A stretch of DNA of 64,000 nucleotides from Ceriagrion tenellum (Eukaryota; Arthropoda; Insecta; Odonata; Coenagrionidae), in the NCBI GenBank assembly GCA_963169105.1, contig OY720643.1, positions 99,458,848 to 99,522,847 on the forward strand, in the 5' to 3' direction. Each line of letters begins with the position of its first letter. Position 1 is the stretch's first letter. A model generated the notes under the pieces. That model ran no database searches, was not told where the DNA came from, and saw only the letters and a list, made by a program, of their open reading frames with translations. Both the position numbers and the translations under genes were made by a program. Positions 48,390 through 60,363 of the stretch are shown in pieces.

Positions 48390-48730
48390 TACAATCCTCA
48401 AGCGTGAACTTCTTTCTTTCCATAGCGTGTTAGGGAAATACAGAGGCTCCTAATGGTCCACCCACTCATGAGAGAGACATAGAGACGGGACTTCAAAGGG
48501 TTAGCTGGCAACGGCGTCGACGGGGGTGGGCCGTGGGTGTTGGGAAGGGCCTGGGGAAAGGGGCTAGGTAGGATGGGTGAGCCTGAAATTCCTCGCCCTC
48601 TGCCACCCACTGTCGCCGCGTGTCCGCCCCGGACATCACTCACGGAAGCTCCCGTTTCCTCAAATGAATAGCGAGAGACGGACGAGCGGCAGGGCATCCA
48701 AATGCCACCCGTCCACGAATAGACGGCTTT
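48390..48730. other. GC-rich noncoding island
   Basis: G-rich plus strand at 48510-48600 (gggtggg, ggggaaagggg), then CpG-bearing sequence. The 99-codon minus frame is a composition effect with proline-rich content. Confidence 0.4.
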
Positions 48731-49449
48731 ATCGGGAGAGATGTATAACTTAAAAGGCAGCTAACTTTTTTGACAAAAGTAAAACGTATAAACCAAAATA
48801 ACTATTCTCATTCTGGAGAACGCTAAAGAAACGTGTATTAACAATTTCAGAAACAAATTTTCACCATACATCTTTTTAATTACAATTGTGTTAAATACAT
48901 TTTTTTAAATTACGCATAAATATATCACGCAACTACCATTACTTATTTTAACATGAAAGCTCTCACGGCTTCTTTGATCTAAATTTATTTTCTGGATCAG
49001 CTGCGCGTTGTCTATTTTAAAATGAATATTTTCGCTCATCTAACCTTGACCAGAAAAGTTAACCTTATTCTCTTGACGACGCTCACAGGAACAGGAGCGC
49101 AACTTTGAGTTTCAAAATGGACAACACACAGCATATCCCAAAAAATATTTGCAATAGTACTTTTGCTTGTTGAAACAAAATACCTTCCAGAGTGACAATT
49201 TGTTCTTCCAATTGGTAGATTTACTAACAAGGATTCAGAAAACGTGAAATAAATATTTTTTGACCAATATTATACCAGAAATGAAACCTTGAAGAGTTTG
49301 AAAAATCAAAATGCCTTGGTAATGTTTTACGCACTTCTATTTTAAACGACCGGACTCAGAGCATGGGCGACATCTCCTGGTGTACCGCGACTAGCCTGGG
49401 ATTGACTTTACGGAGTGACCAGCAATGCAAATATGTATGTGCAAAACTC
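48731..49449. other. Noncoding stretch, nothing recognised
   Basis: AT-rich, nothing recognisable. Confidence 0.5.
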
Positions 49450-49541
49450 CGCATGAGAAAAATCACCCGCCTTCACCAGGACTCGAACTCGGATCCCTTG
49501 ATTTTTGGCCGAGTGCTTTAGTCTATCTACCAAGGCGTCCA
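49450..49541 (-). mobile_element. tRNA-derived SINE head
   Basis: Minus-strand 49536-49469 reads as a degenerate tRNA: GCCTTGGTAGATAGACTAAAG in the A-box region, GAGTTCGAGTCC as B box, and an acceptor-like GCCTT matched by AAGGC. A TTTTT run and a ctcatgcgg block follow. The B-box region is close to that of the SINE at 45360 (gggatc-g-gttcga), so the two may be one superfamily. Confidence 0.6.
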
Positions 49542-49830
49542 CATTTGGAATTTTCGCAATAAATTTTCACAAGTAAAGCCCAATACCATCGAATTGTTCT
49601 GAAGAGGTTCATCTGCAGATTCAGTCGGTCCTTTCATAACAGTGGGAGAGTCTATTATAATTAATGTTTTAGATTAGTAATTTCGATTAAATAAAAATCA
49701 TCATTGGTTTTTCAATTCTAACATTGGTTGACTGCAACCCTCCACGCTTCCCTATCTAAAGATTCCCTTACTTCCTTTTATATCTTCCTGTATCCTGTAA
49801 ATCTTCCTATGTCCTTAATAAAATGTCCTA

Positions 49831-50007
49831 TAAATAATAATCTCTGCCATATTTTTTAATTAGACAAATATCAACTTCTGACCCGGGGCCATTCATAATG
49901 AGTCACTCATTAGTGGGTTTGCAAAATCAATTAAATAATAATATCTACCATACATTTTTAATTAGACAAATATCGACTTCTGACCCAGGGGGAGTCATCA
50001 TAAGTCG
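49831..50007. repeat. Two-copy tandem duplication, period 101 bp
   Basis: taaataataatctct-gccat, ttttaattagacaaatatc and acttctgaccc occur from 49831 and again from 49932. The copies differ by a few substitutions. The remaining 25 bp of the period are less similar. Confidence 0.85.
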
Positions 50008-51825
50008 CACATTCTCCCGCCGATTCCGTAATCACAAGCTTCAAGACCACTGCGTCGTTTACCATTCATTGGTTTGGGAATTATTTCCTATAGAAAGGTT
50101 CTTGAAAGTCTCCGTGGATGTTTGTAGCCATTAAAGGATTGAGGTGCTTCCCAAGCACAGGGAATATTATGTGAGGGGTAAAGTCGAGCTGTGCGGACAG
50201 CGTCCCCAACGAAGAGGATAAAAAACGAACTTTAAACGCCAAGGTGTTCACTTATGGAAGATTTTAAACATGCCCTGAACTAACCACGGTGATACTCAAA
50301 GTGTCACCCGCTAGTGCACCTCTTCGGAAAAATTTCTTAGAAGAAAAATGCCGCGGTAAAAGCGGTAGTCTTGACCTCTAAAACCACAGGGAAGAATGAT
50401 GTACGCGGCCTTGGTAATGTGAGAAAATACCCACGAAGGATTTTCGGAAAAAATTATTTTCATCTAGGAATTATTTTTCTTCCGGTGACGATATTTATCA
50501 GGAAATAATACTTCGCAATGAATCATTTTCCTCTCCATGGCTACAACTAATTCACACAACAGTAATTTACATATAATACATTATTTCTTCAAAGCTATAT
50601 GCGGAGGTACGTGAATTAAACATTGAGTATAATTTTTGGAAAGTGAAAGTGGATATTTTATGCTTTAAATTTAAACAGAATATTCATATAGTTAGTGTTG
50701 CGGTCATTTCGGTCACAAAGTTATTGTAATGAAGGTGCCAGAGTTACATAAAATATCTTACAAAAACAATACAAACATTAAATCATAGTATTTTTGCATG
50801 CCCATGCGATATTTGTTTTTTTTTCACTGCACGTCACTATGTCAATTAATGGTTCCTCACATGAATAGCTGATATGTTAAACCACCATCAAATTGCGCAT
50901 TAAAGAAATTTTTGTAGTTGTCTAGATTTCTTTAAACGAGACGAGAATCAGCTAATTTTTAGTCAAATATTTTAAATAAGCTTTTAGAAAGGTGAGGTTA
51001 TTCTATAATTCTTGTTTTTCTTTAATTACATGAGTGGTTATGTTTTTGGAACATGTATTGTTTTCTATTTTATACATATTTTTAGAAGGAAAATTGATGT
51101 ATAGATGATAAAGATGTCAAGAAGATACAGTACCCGGAATTTAATTTTCTGGACCGAGACTTCGTTAAAATAGGTTTACGTAAAATATTTTCCTCCAACT
51201 TAAGCAATCTGGTACAGTAATTGACATGCAAAAGGGTTGATGGCGCAAAAGAAGACGAGACTGCTGTGTACTGTAAGCGTGATGACAACATTTTGGATTC
51301 CAGACGCAAGCAACATTTGAGGAATTTCCGAGTTGATACGCTGATGTGGCCAGCATTCAAACATAAATGCATACGTCAAGTCCGTAAAGATCTGCTTGGC
51401 GCTTGTAGTTGAGTGGTGATAACAGGCTCTCCATGTCACTCACGTAATCCAGCTATTATGCCAGCTTGATGGTATGGTCGCTTGTACGACTAGAGGATTT
51501 TTATAGCCATAAAATATATCACATTCGAATTTCATTTTAAGATGATATAAGCGGTACGAAGTAAATATAGCATGAATATAAATCATGTAAAACCTCTGTT
51601 CAGAAATATTAAATGAGATTTGCAGCAATAACTTGACGTAATTATTACACGTCGAGTGCAGAAAATCCCTTCAAAACAAATGTTGTTATCTTTAGCAATT
51701 AACACGCTATAAAGGGGAGTAACGTTTTTACTTTTATACATATTAGATATGACGAACGAATTTTTATCTCGTTTATCAGACACGTGTGTCATTAATACCT
51801 TATTTTTGTAATCATTTCAGAAAAA
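50008..51825. other. Noncoding stretch, nothing recognised
   Basis: AT-rich. Overlapping frames at 51082-51439 on both strands show no known domain. Confidence 0.5.
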
Positions 51826-52098
51826 ATTGTGAAATGAAAGCTGTAACTAGCTGTAACTGATTCAACTTATAATGTCATCATCAGGTACATGCATAAGAAA
51901 ACTGAGCACATACATAATCACAAAGAGGGCGACTATATTTGTGAGCTCCCATTCCCACTCTCACCGGCTTTCACCCACTGTGTTTATATATGTGAGCAGT
52001 TTTCATATTCATGTACCTGATGATGATTCTTATGTCAAAACCTAAGTCGTTAATAAAGTTTATCTGGAATTACTAAGTTATAGCTTTCAATTCACAAT
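51826..52098. repeat. Palindrome with outward CCTGATGATG arms
   Basis: Left arm 51826-about 51915 and right arm about 51987-52098 are inverted relatives with a 71-bp loop. Shared blocks, read outward: cacata, cagttttc, catgtacctgatgatga, then agcttt and tcacaat. The right arm has ttatgtcaaaacctaagtcg after the CTGATGA motif, the same plan as 43825-43958. The left arm has lost the GAAAC-like part. Confidence 0.7.
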
Positions 52099-52409
52099 GT
52101 TAAGCAAGTTCCACAAAGTTTCGCCTGGTACAAAAAGTCAATATCAGACAAATTACGATGAGTAATAAATTACTGTCATACACATTAACCTAATCAAACT
52201 ATATCAATCATCTAACAAAGCATCTACATCCAACGAAATAAAAATGGTTATACTTCTGACGCTGTATGTGTCTGTTACATCTATTTTCTCTGAATTTCCT
52301 AGGCAAAACTTTCAAGGATATGAATTATAATAATCGATTTAATATAAAGTTATTTTCGCGGAGCTTTTAGATCATTAATTCATATTTAGTCTATTCCTCT
52401 TTTGCAAAC

Positions 52410-52437
52410 GTTTCGCATATTTATTATGCTTCATCAG
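52410..52437 (-). ncRNA. Hammerhead-like core, left arm
   Basis: Mirror of the motif at 52716-52743, identical in sequence on the minus strand. Confidence 0.4.
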
Positions 52438-52715
52438 GGCTACAATGAAACTCAATATTTGTATTGTACATAAATGATTACAGTTTACAATTTAGGTATT
52501 TAGATTTTTAAAGAATATGTTTACAATTGATTTTTGTTAATTTAATTAAGTAAAATTTATCATGATTTGATATTCTTTAACATCACTTAATTTTATTTAG
52601 ATTTTTAACTCCTAAATTTGTAACAATTGACCAACAAATAATAAATAACAATGAAGGTATCTTGTAAACTGTAATCATATTATGTACAATACAAATATTG
52701 ATTTTCATTGTAGCC

Positions 52716-52743
52716 CTGATGAAGCATAATAAATATGCGAAAC
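52716..52743 (+). ncRNA. Hammerhead-like core, right arm
   Basis: CTGATGA (52716-52722), one A, a perfect 5-bp stem GCATA/TATGC closing a five-base loop (helix II), then GAAAC (52739-52743). This is the conserved core order of a hammerhead ribozyme with one extra A before helix II. A cleavage triplet and helices I and III were not established, so self-cleavage is unproven. Confidence 0.4.
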
Positions 52744-52814
52744 GTTGGCAGAAGAGGAACAGACCTAATATGAATTAATGACCTAAAAGCTCCAGGAAAA
52801 TAACTTTATATTAA

Positions 52815-53782
52815 AAAAAGAGGTCACGAAAAAGAAACATATAAATAATCGTTTTGTCACTAACATATTGATATATTGACTATAGTTAATATACGACGAT
52901 ATCAATCAGATTTCCATCGCGCAAAAGGAATACGAAAACTCACGACTGCATATAAACTCGCACTTCAATTAAATTAGGAACACAAATAACTATCTCTAAC
53001 ACCTGTTGAGGAAAGGCTAAAATGGACAAAACATCGATAAATACATAGGAGATTTTGAGCTGAAGCATCCAATCGAAAATTTATAAAGTTGTTCCGTTAA
53101 ATATTAACACCATAATACGCATTTCCCCACGCTTCCCGTTAAGCATATGCGATTTTTTATACGAAAAATTAATAAATATTGGATCTTCATATAGAATAAA
53201 TAACGGTTAACCACTATTCAGTATCACCGACAAAATTTGAGGTTCGCGAATGCATTTAAGAGTTTCAATAGCTGCTAATCACCATATATTTTTTATTTTT
53301 ATGCAAAAAATAAAGTATTTTACTCTACGTAATTGTGAATGAACTCTAAAATTTCCTTTATTCTGTTACACACTGGAAGACCCTGTATTATATTCCCACA
53401 ACTAAGCAGTCTTGGACTATTATAAATTAAATCCTTTTACAGGTAGATGGTTAGTTAGTTTTGTCGAGACCCGAGAAAGGATTTGTAATAATACATTTAT
53501 GTAGCTATGAAATATGAAGGTTATCCTAATAAGTATCGCTCACGCATAAAGCGCTCACGCAAGTATAAAAGAAGTCAGTTTTTTTTCAAGATAACATTTT
53601 GACTGCAGGTATTGGGATTTAGAGTTAATGAACAACTATTCTGCCAGTCATCACTAGTAAAGATTAAAAAACCGATGTCTCCGTACTGCCTCCCTATGTA
53701 TTTCATTTATTTTTACTTTCCAAAGAGGGCGTTTGGATAGTAATTCTCGTTTGGCCTCTTCTAAACTTCCTCGATACAAATG
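52815..53782. other. Noncoding stretch, nothing recognised
   Basis: AT-rich, nothing recognisable. Confidence 0.5.
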
Positions 53783-53835
53783 CATGATGATATTTCATAT
53801 TCAGCCGAAACCGGTGATTGACATACTTAGTTATT
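53783..53835 (+). repeat. Isolated GCCGAAACCGG-type motif
   Basis: atgatgatatttcatattca then gccgaaaccggtgattgaca. Same GATGAT, short gap, GAAACCGGT order as the arms at 9478, 19250 and 43825, but no inverted partner and no clear stem. Possibly a remnant of the same repeat class. Confidence 0.3.
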
Positions 53836-53930
53836 GCCTAAAAAAATCCAACCTACAGGGATATCTAAGGGACCTTTGGCTAACTGGGCGGGGATCATCT
53901 ACCTCCATACAATCCCCTAATAATTATTTC

Positions 53931-54024
53931 TGGAGGGAAATCAGGAAGCTTAGGCACCGTGGTGGTCTGTGGTCTGTAGTTCGAGTCATGGTATAGGTGG
54001 ACTTTTTACGAGGCAATTTCCGCG
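53931..54024 (+). mobile_element. Degenerate relative of the 288-bp tRNA-SINE
   Basis: atcaggaagc-t-gg-ta-cgtggtggtctg, then ggtctgtagttcgagtc-tggt, then a T-run and gaggcaatttc. This follows the order of the unit at 42360-42750 (attaggaagcctggatagcg, tagtggtctg, ggtccgtggttcgattcc, tttttt, catggcaatttc). The bases that would form the anticodon arm are missing, so it is an old copy with an internal deletion. It shows the SINE family is dispersed, not unique to the array. Confidence 0.6.
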
Positions 54025-55289
54025 GATAAAGATGTAGCTTGTCATTTACCGTATAGAAAAAATATAATTGGGAGCAAAATAATTTGTAGATGATTCCTCC
54101 GGACTGTGAAAGGCGTAACTTTCAACAGAAGCATGCCATATATCTTAACTAACCCGCAAATATTTACATAATTTCATTTACAATTAAACAAATATATAAT
54201 AATTGATTAAAATGTTTTCTATGTACATGACATACAGGTGCAGAACACTATATGATTAACTTAAAAGAGACGTTTTATTCCGTTTCACCATCATCAGCAG
54301 TCTATAAATATCTTCAGCAAATCTTCATACCAAGTGTTAGCATGCTGCAGTTCTCAGTTCAACAGTTTTATTTCAAAGAAATGTCGACAGTTTTACGTCG
54401 TTAACTATTTTTTCTCAGTGTTCAATTCCCTAGGAATTTCCCCATTCCTCCATGCATATCTTCTGCCATTGTATTTTCGGTTTGAATACAAAAGAATTTG
54501 TCACGGTTACTTCTTCTTCCTTTATTCCTCACTTTAAAAGGGCTTTAATAACCTAAATCGGGGAAAAGTGATTTCATGAAATGTCTCGAAGTAATTGGCC
54601 TACTACTGACTTCAGGTCTTTTTTCCAATATTTAAAATTTACATGCTTGCAAAAAAACGATAAATGTGCTTTTTTGTGATGTTGGTCACATATCAGGATC
54701 TAATTTTAATAGTGATGACAAAGTAATGGTACTAAGGGGGGCTGTGTACTTGGGCCAAAAACTCGTTATAGTTCAAGCTTTTACCGCAGCGGAGAAGATA
54801 TCCTCTATTCCCCGCCTAGAAAAACAGCGCCACTAATGGCACGGAGGAAAATATGTTGTAGGGGTTAAGGAGAAGGTTAATAGTAGCGTTGTAATACACA
54901 ATTTTCAACATTTTGACGATCCTCCAAAGAGATAAAGGATTCCGATTCTCCATTAGTACAAAGCTTTTAGAAAAAATAAGCCGCCCCTGATATGGCGATC
55001 AGCTGATTTTCGACAAATTCATGTTTCATCCGCGGTCAAGATATGTATGTAGAGAGCAAAAAAACAAAATGTTATGAACTTAATGAAAATATCAATCCTT
55101 ATTCCAGAGGCCGGCGCAGACAGACCTGTTTTCAGTATCAAAGTATAGTCATAAAATAGAAGCGCGTAGATGTTTTCAGAAGCGTTTTCGGTCGTAGTAT
55201 ACAGTCTCCTTTAGTGTCTTTTTATTGCTTGGTGATTCTTAGTTGAAAGAGGGGTGTTATGTTTGAAGTGCTAAGAATTAAGTATTCAT
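54025..55289. other. Noncoding stretch with a small GAAAC motif
   Basis: AT-rich. At 54280-54300 the minus strand reads CTGCTGATGATGGTGAAACGG, a compact CTGATGA...GAAAC arrangement without a real helix II. Nothing else recognised. Confidence 0.4.
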
Positions 55290-56050
55290 TTCACTACATT
55301 TGATTCGTCATGCGCGGGCCAACCCTTGGGGGAGTTTCTGGTTTAGGGTAGGTGCGTAGGCGTTTTGGAATGAGAATTCCGGCGGGAATGCGGCTAGGCT
55401 TGGGGAAGCTTCAGCGATGATGCGTCCGAGGCAGTAATGTCTACCCCACCCTAACCAGCTCCACCTCCCCTATCGACAATGAGAAGATCAAATCCCCGAC
55501 GCCCTCCCCCACACTTTGTCGTCCTCATGGGAATCCTTTGATCGATCTCTAAATGCGGAAGGTCCCCGACAGCGGATATGACCCCCGTGCGTAATTTCAG
55601 ACCTTAATGGTCGAGTGAGGTTGGCATGACTGTGGGACGAGGGGCGTTCGAAAACCCTTCCTGGGCAGGGGGAAAGAGACCGTCCTTCAGGAATTTCAGG
55701 AAGGCGAACGACGGCTGCCAGCCAGTGTGTGTGCGCGCGTGGAGAAAGGATGGTTGAAGCCCATTCGAGACGACTTCAACAGGTACACACACGCCAATCA
55801 TTTTGAGTCCTCGCCCACGGAAAGGATGAAAAGCCGAGCCGGGAAAGAATTAAACTCGATTTAGGCTCACCGGACCGAATAATGGCTCCGCCATTAATGC
55901 GACCGAACCATTCGCAGCTCCGATATGTTTATCTGTGGGATATATCCCGTGGGGTTCCGAAATGACGGATAAGCGACGTATTGCTAATGGGATTTCGAAT
56001 TATTGCTATTGGGGGTGCGGTAATCGTAATTGCTAGCTTCCCAGCGTTTC
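55290..56050. other. GC-rich noncoding island
   Basis: Raised GC and CpG content over about 750 bp. It contains a perfect 7-bp hairpin taatggc-tcc-gccatta at 55880-55896, a gt/gc run near 55727-55740 and several TAAT/ATTA cores. No exon could be supported. Confidence 0.4.
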
Positions 56051-56704
56051 ATGACATACTTGAATATGCTTGTGGCTAGCTAACCATATTATTTGGGTTG
56101 TTACTACTCCGCGTTAGCCAAACCCCGTAAAACCAATTAATGGTGAACCATGAATAAATTGTATAAAGCCAGGAGTCTAATTATTTCAATTTCCATCGAG
56201 TTACTTCCATAACTTCACTAGATATTCTGTAAATATTGAAAGTCAACACCTTAGTTCACCAATAAATGTTCATCCGTAGTTTCCCAAAAAGGAGACATTG
56301 TCACCTGCTATCCACTAACAAACTTCTATCTTGAATATGCACTTACATCATAAATATTTTTTTCTTAAGTATATAAAGACGTCTATTTGTTTGCGTTTTT
56401 TTTAACAGCAGTATTACGGCCAAATTTTCCCCAAGTTACGTGGCAGTAACTGAAGACAGTGTTTGAGAATTCTGTTGTTTTTATGAAAATGAACCTCCTA
56501 ATTACTTTGACCGGACAATAACGGCACCGTCTACGACAACGTCACTCTATGTCAATCGCAGCCAATCACAGGATGGCTTTCTAATGTTCAGAATTTACAG
56601 TTACACTTCTAGACTGTCCATCTTCATTTTAAATTATAAAGCTAGATAAATCTTGACACGTCAACTCGATGAGTTCCGTCAAGACTTTTGCGGAAATTCG
56701 TTGG
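56051..56704. other. Noncoding stretch, nothing recognised
   Basis: AT-rich, nothing recognisable. Confidence 0.5.
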
Positions 56705-56863
56705 AATGATGAAAAAGGACACTCGTTATTTTTCCACTGGCTTATTTTACATTGCACAACTAGTTTCAACGCTAAGGCGTTAATCTGGAGCTATAAGTGT
56801 CGAAATTAGTTGTATCACATAAAATAACCCTAGGTAAAATACCCAGTGTTCTTTTTCATCATT
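56705..56863. repeat. Palindrome with outward GAAA(C/A)TAGTTGT arms
   Basis: Left arm 56705-about 56777 and right arm 56796-56863 are inverted relatives sharing aatgatgaaaaag-acac, gttatttt, tattttac, acaacta and ttcgaca/ttcaacg blocks. Read outward, the left arm has AACGC-CTTA-GCGTT followed by GAAAC, a perfect 5-bp stem before GAAAC. The centre lacks a clean CTGATGA. Probably the same structural class as the other GAAAC palindromes. Confidence 0.7.
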
Positions 56864-57139
56864 ACCTCGAGTTTGAATTGTGCATATTTTAGCGTATTAT
56901 TTAAAATTGACTAGAATATAAAATTAAAAAGCTGTCTATAACTCAGTAAGCAAAAACAATTAACGATTGATTCTCATGCTCCTCGTCAATCATAATATAC
57001 TTCTTCAAGACGGGGGCGATGATGTACAACTGAATACCACCACCAGTTTTTGCAGGGTGAAGAAACGTCGAGCTAGATGAGTTATTTATAAATAAATCGA
57101 GAGATGAACTATTACTTCCATACAATTCAAAGTATTTTC
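56864..57139. other. Short noncoding stretch
   Basis: Nothing recognised. Confidence 0.4.
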
Positions 57140-57620
57140 CCTCACCACAAGCTCGTAGACCGAGTTCCCCAAACCCTGCCCGTCCACTCCTCGAATTATT
57201 AAAGACAGACGAGAGACGCGTGGCGCCGACGCATAACCTCATACCTCCACTTCTACGGCCGGGAAGGACGACCTTAATCGTAGAAACTGAGGCAATCTTT
57301 GAACTCTGGAGAACGTTAAAGGGGCCCCCTTGTAGTTGGTAGTCCAGTGTACCGCACCCTACCTCATCTGACTGCGTCCGTCTCTCATAGACATTTCAAC
57401 GACCGCTGCATTAGTCTCAGCCTTTGTGTCGGGGAGAGTCCTTTTTTTTCAGAGCAGTCGGGAAAATTATTGTGAATGAACGGAAGAGTACAGAAAGCCT
57501 TCCCAGAGTTGTACTGAGACGTGCTATTTTCAGCTGGCAATGTGGGTGGCTGGCTGGCTGGGAGGAAAACAGGATGTCGGTCATGGACGCGAAATTTCTC
57601 AAATATGATACCCTAACCGC
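57140..57620. other. GC-rich noncoding island
   Basis: Higher GC than its flanks, with CpGs and a ggctggctggctgg run at about 57549-57563. Open frames on both strands match nothing known. Confidence 0.4.
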
Positions 57621-58907
57621 ATGGCTGGATTACCTGTTCGTAAATTTGTAAATCTACCCCACGGCTGGTATCATTGTTATGACTTCCTGGAGAGACTTAA
57701 CATCAAAGGGTTTACATTTAGAGGACACTACGACAAGGCTACCTAAACCAGAAGGATTGTTCTTCCTTAAAACGGTATTCTACTGAACGAAGTGGGCTTA
57801 TGAATATTTTTACAGCAAAGCTTTACTTTTGCTAAATAAAATAAAATTCTATCCTCTTAGTTTTCCCTTCCGAGCACAATTATCCCCTTTCCCAAATAAC
57901 TTCTCTGCTTTCACTGCATTCAGTTCGGCGGCTTCCTTTATCATCAGTAGCTCCATCGATAAATTTATACAGTCCAATTAGGAACTTCGGGGAAGTTTTA
58001 CATAAGCCTCACAGTCTTTAGGCACGGTGGGAGTATGGGAATATATTCCCTACTTTCCGTTAAATTTACAGTTTAAACTGCGATGAGCTTAAATTGATTG
58101 AAACTTCGATTTCTCTATCAAAAATGATGCAGGGAATACTTAAAAAAAATGACCAATCCACTCTACGTTTTATCATAGAACTGATATTATTTCATAATGT
58201 ATCATCTTTGAGGTAAACCAAAAATGTCTTCTAAATGGAAAGCATCTTTCTGAAACATTCTACATACGATACGTAGTTTCTCGATCGTTTTCTCTGTACT
58301 TTAATTACTCTACTAACTCAAGAAGCGATTTTGGGTTAAAATTCAATTATAACCACGATAACAAATTAGCCTATACATCAAAGTAATAACAATTATAAAT
58401 TCCTACAGATAGCGCCTTATTGTTTAATTTCTTAGTTGATACCCTCATTCATTCTGCCACCTTCAAGGGCATAAATACCAACAAACTATGAATAAGAAGG
58501 CATTTATCAACCACCAACTTAGTTGGTGTCTGGTCTTCGAGAGGAAGAGTAGGTAAATTCATTTCACGTTAGATCTAGAAAATCTTTTGCCATACGCTGA
58601 CACTGAGAATATTTCGATTAATTTTTTTTCTGTCTTGGAAAATTATTAAAACTTCTAGCAGTTCGGTAAGTGACAGTTTTGCAACTCATAGTGATTTTAG
58701 TCTCCAATTTAAGACCTCTTATTTTAGCAAATAATCATAGGAAAATAATATACCCAATATTTATCATAACTAGAGAAATATAAAAATTCCCTCAATGTAT
58801 ACACCAAAGTCCGTATAAGATGATAGCGCAGTTGAAATATACCGACTTGGGTTAGAGAGGAATAAATCGCGAAGGTATGATTTATATAAAGGCCTTCGTT
58901 ACGGATT
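57621..58907. other. Noncoding stretch, nothing recognised
   Basis: AT-rich, nothing recognisable. Confidence 0.5.
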
Positions 58908-59016
58908 CATTGGTTATAATATCCCTATCCCAAACGGCATTGGATATGTTTACCCATTGGTTATGTTCTCCCTATCCCAAACAGCATTGGGTATGTTTAC
59001 TCATTGGATGCGTTTT
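58908..59016. repeat. Minisatellite, 47-bp unit, about 2.3 copies
   Basis: cattggttat, ccctatcccaaac, gcattgg-tatgtttac occur at 58908-58954 and 58955-59001. A third unit starts (cattgga-gcgttt) and stops at about 59016. The two full copies differ at a handful of positions. Confidence 0.9.
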
Positions 59017-59269
59017 CTAATGTCAACTGCGCCTATATCTTGGAAAAACTTCACCGATGAATAATTAATTGATATGAAAAAAAACTGTGGCTATTCTCAG
59101 AATATAACTATTGAAGAAGTCCTTTAAAATTAATTAATACTAATCAGACTAAATTCCAAAATAATCTAATATAAAGAAAAAATTCAGTAAAACAGGAAGA
59201 AGGAACGCCCTACTAAAAACACTCTGAGATAAATATAAAAGTTACATAGTAGCTTTCCCGGAGCAATTC
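59017..59269. other. Short noncoding stretch
   Basis: AT-rich, nothing recognised. Confidence 0.4.
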
Positions 59270-59720
59270 AACGGAGATTGAATACTTTAAGGAAATCTTT
59301 GAGGGCGGCTTCCCGTCACAAGGGAAGGGAAAAGGTTCAAAAAGCGAGGCAGCAGAAATTAGCGATATTTCATCCGTTTTCTTGCGACCGAGAATTATTC
59401 ATTGGATTCATAAGACAATTAAGAGATACAATTTCCCCTCTGGAAGATGCTGCCCCCTCAATTTCCCGGCTAATTGCCAGGGAGAAGAATGCTTAATGCC
59501 TCCGGAGGGAGAGAGATTAAATTTCAGATCCCGATGTGTGAGATGTCTCGCTTTTATTTGCGACTTGAGTGTTGTGTGTGTTTACGAACGTTCGTCCCCC
59601 GATTCTCAGAATCCTCGCCTGGAGCATTATCGACTATGTGTCACCCGCAAAACGAAACCAAAGAAAAGAAAAGCAAAACCATTTCATTAGAAGGGATGTG
59701 ATCGCGGCTCCATGTTTTGC
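59270..59720. other. GC-richer island with three overlapping open frames
   Basis: Three plus-strand frames overlap (59278-59496, 59382-59690, 59474-59701), none with a recognisable domain. Overlap of frames in three phases argues against coding. The sequence is less AT-rich than its flanks and includes caatttcccggctaattgcc near 59458. Confidence 0.4.
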
Positions 59721-60363
59721 TTTGATCTGCCGAAATGAAATATTCCAAGTGAAACACTCGACGTCGTTCTGATTTCGCATGAAGCAAAACGGTAAAAGAG
59801 TCATGTTAAAAATGTTGCTTCAATGAAGAAGCCAAAAACAAGAAATGCCATTATTATCCATAAACTCCTCTACAAGGTGATCTCCTCAATACTGAAATTA
59901 GAACAGAGTTCAGAATACTTATAATTCAGTTAAGCAAAGGGCGTTTCGATGAATGAATCGCTGAATCGATTCACAGTAGGCACTGTTAAAAGAAATCAGT
60001 GTGATTCATCATGCAGTCTATGGATCCAAAGACCAATCACAGGGTAGCAAGCTTGTCAAGTGTTTAGAATGAATATCGGCGGTTGAGCTGCAGTCTATCA
60101 TTTTGAACCTATCAACTCCTTAATGCCCGAGTAAATAAGTGGCTAACAATAACAGTTTATCGGAATTGGTTTACTGGGTCATGTTTTAAAGATATAGCAA
60201 ATATTGTAGTGCATAATCAATAACGTTAATGGCGTAGTTTAAATATTTCCCACTCATGTAAGAAATGTATCCTTTCCCTCCCTTTAGCAGTCAGCTCGTT
60301 CAGCTAAAGCTAGGACAGCTCAATGGGCATGGAAATCGGCATCGTGGACGGCATAATCGAGTA
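59721..60363. other. Noncoding stretch with a Tigger-like internal block
   Basis: The block at 60247-60300 (tttcccactcatgta, tccctccctttagcagtca) recurs at about 60890-60945 inside the Tigger-like element next to it, so it is probably a fragment of another copy. The rest is unremarkable. Confidence 0.4.

Larger units (their letters stand above)
52339..52814. repeat. Large palindrome with 150-bp arms
   Basis: Arms 52339-52489 and 52663-52814 are inverted copies of about 150 bp, about 90 percent identical by eye, around a 173-bp AT-rich middle. The middle contains its own direct repeat (tttagatttttaa followed by a caattga block, from about 52498 and 52597). Each arm carries a hammerhead-like core. 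Outer ends are ttaatataaagttatttt and its complement. No coding sequence. Confidence 0.85.

Noticed and set aside
59382..59690. 102-codon plus-strand frame
   Set aside because: Three mutually overlapping frames in different phases and no domain. Composition is the simplest explanation.
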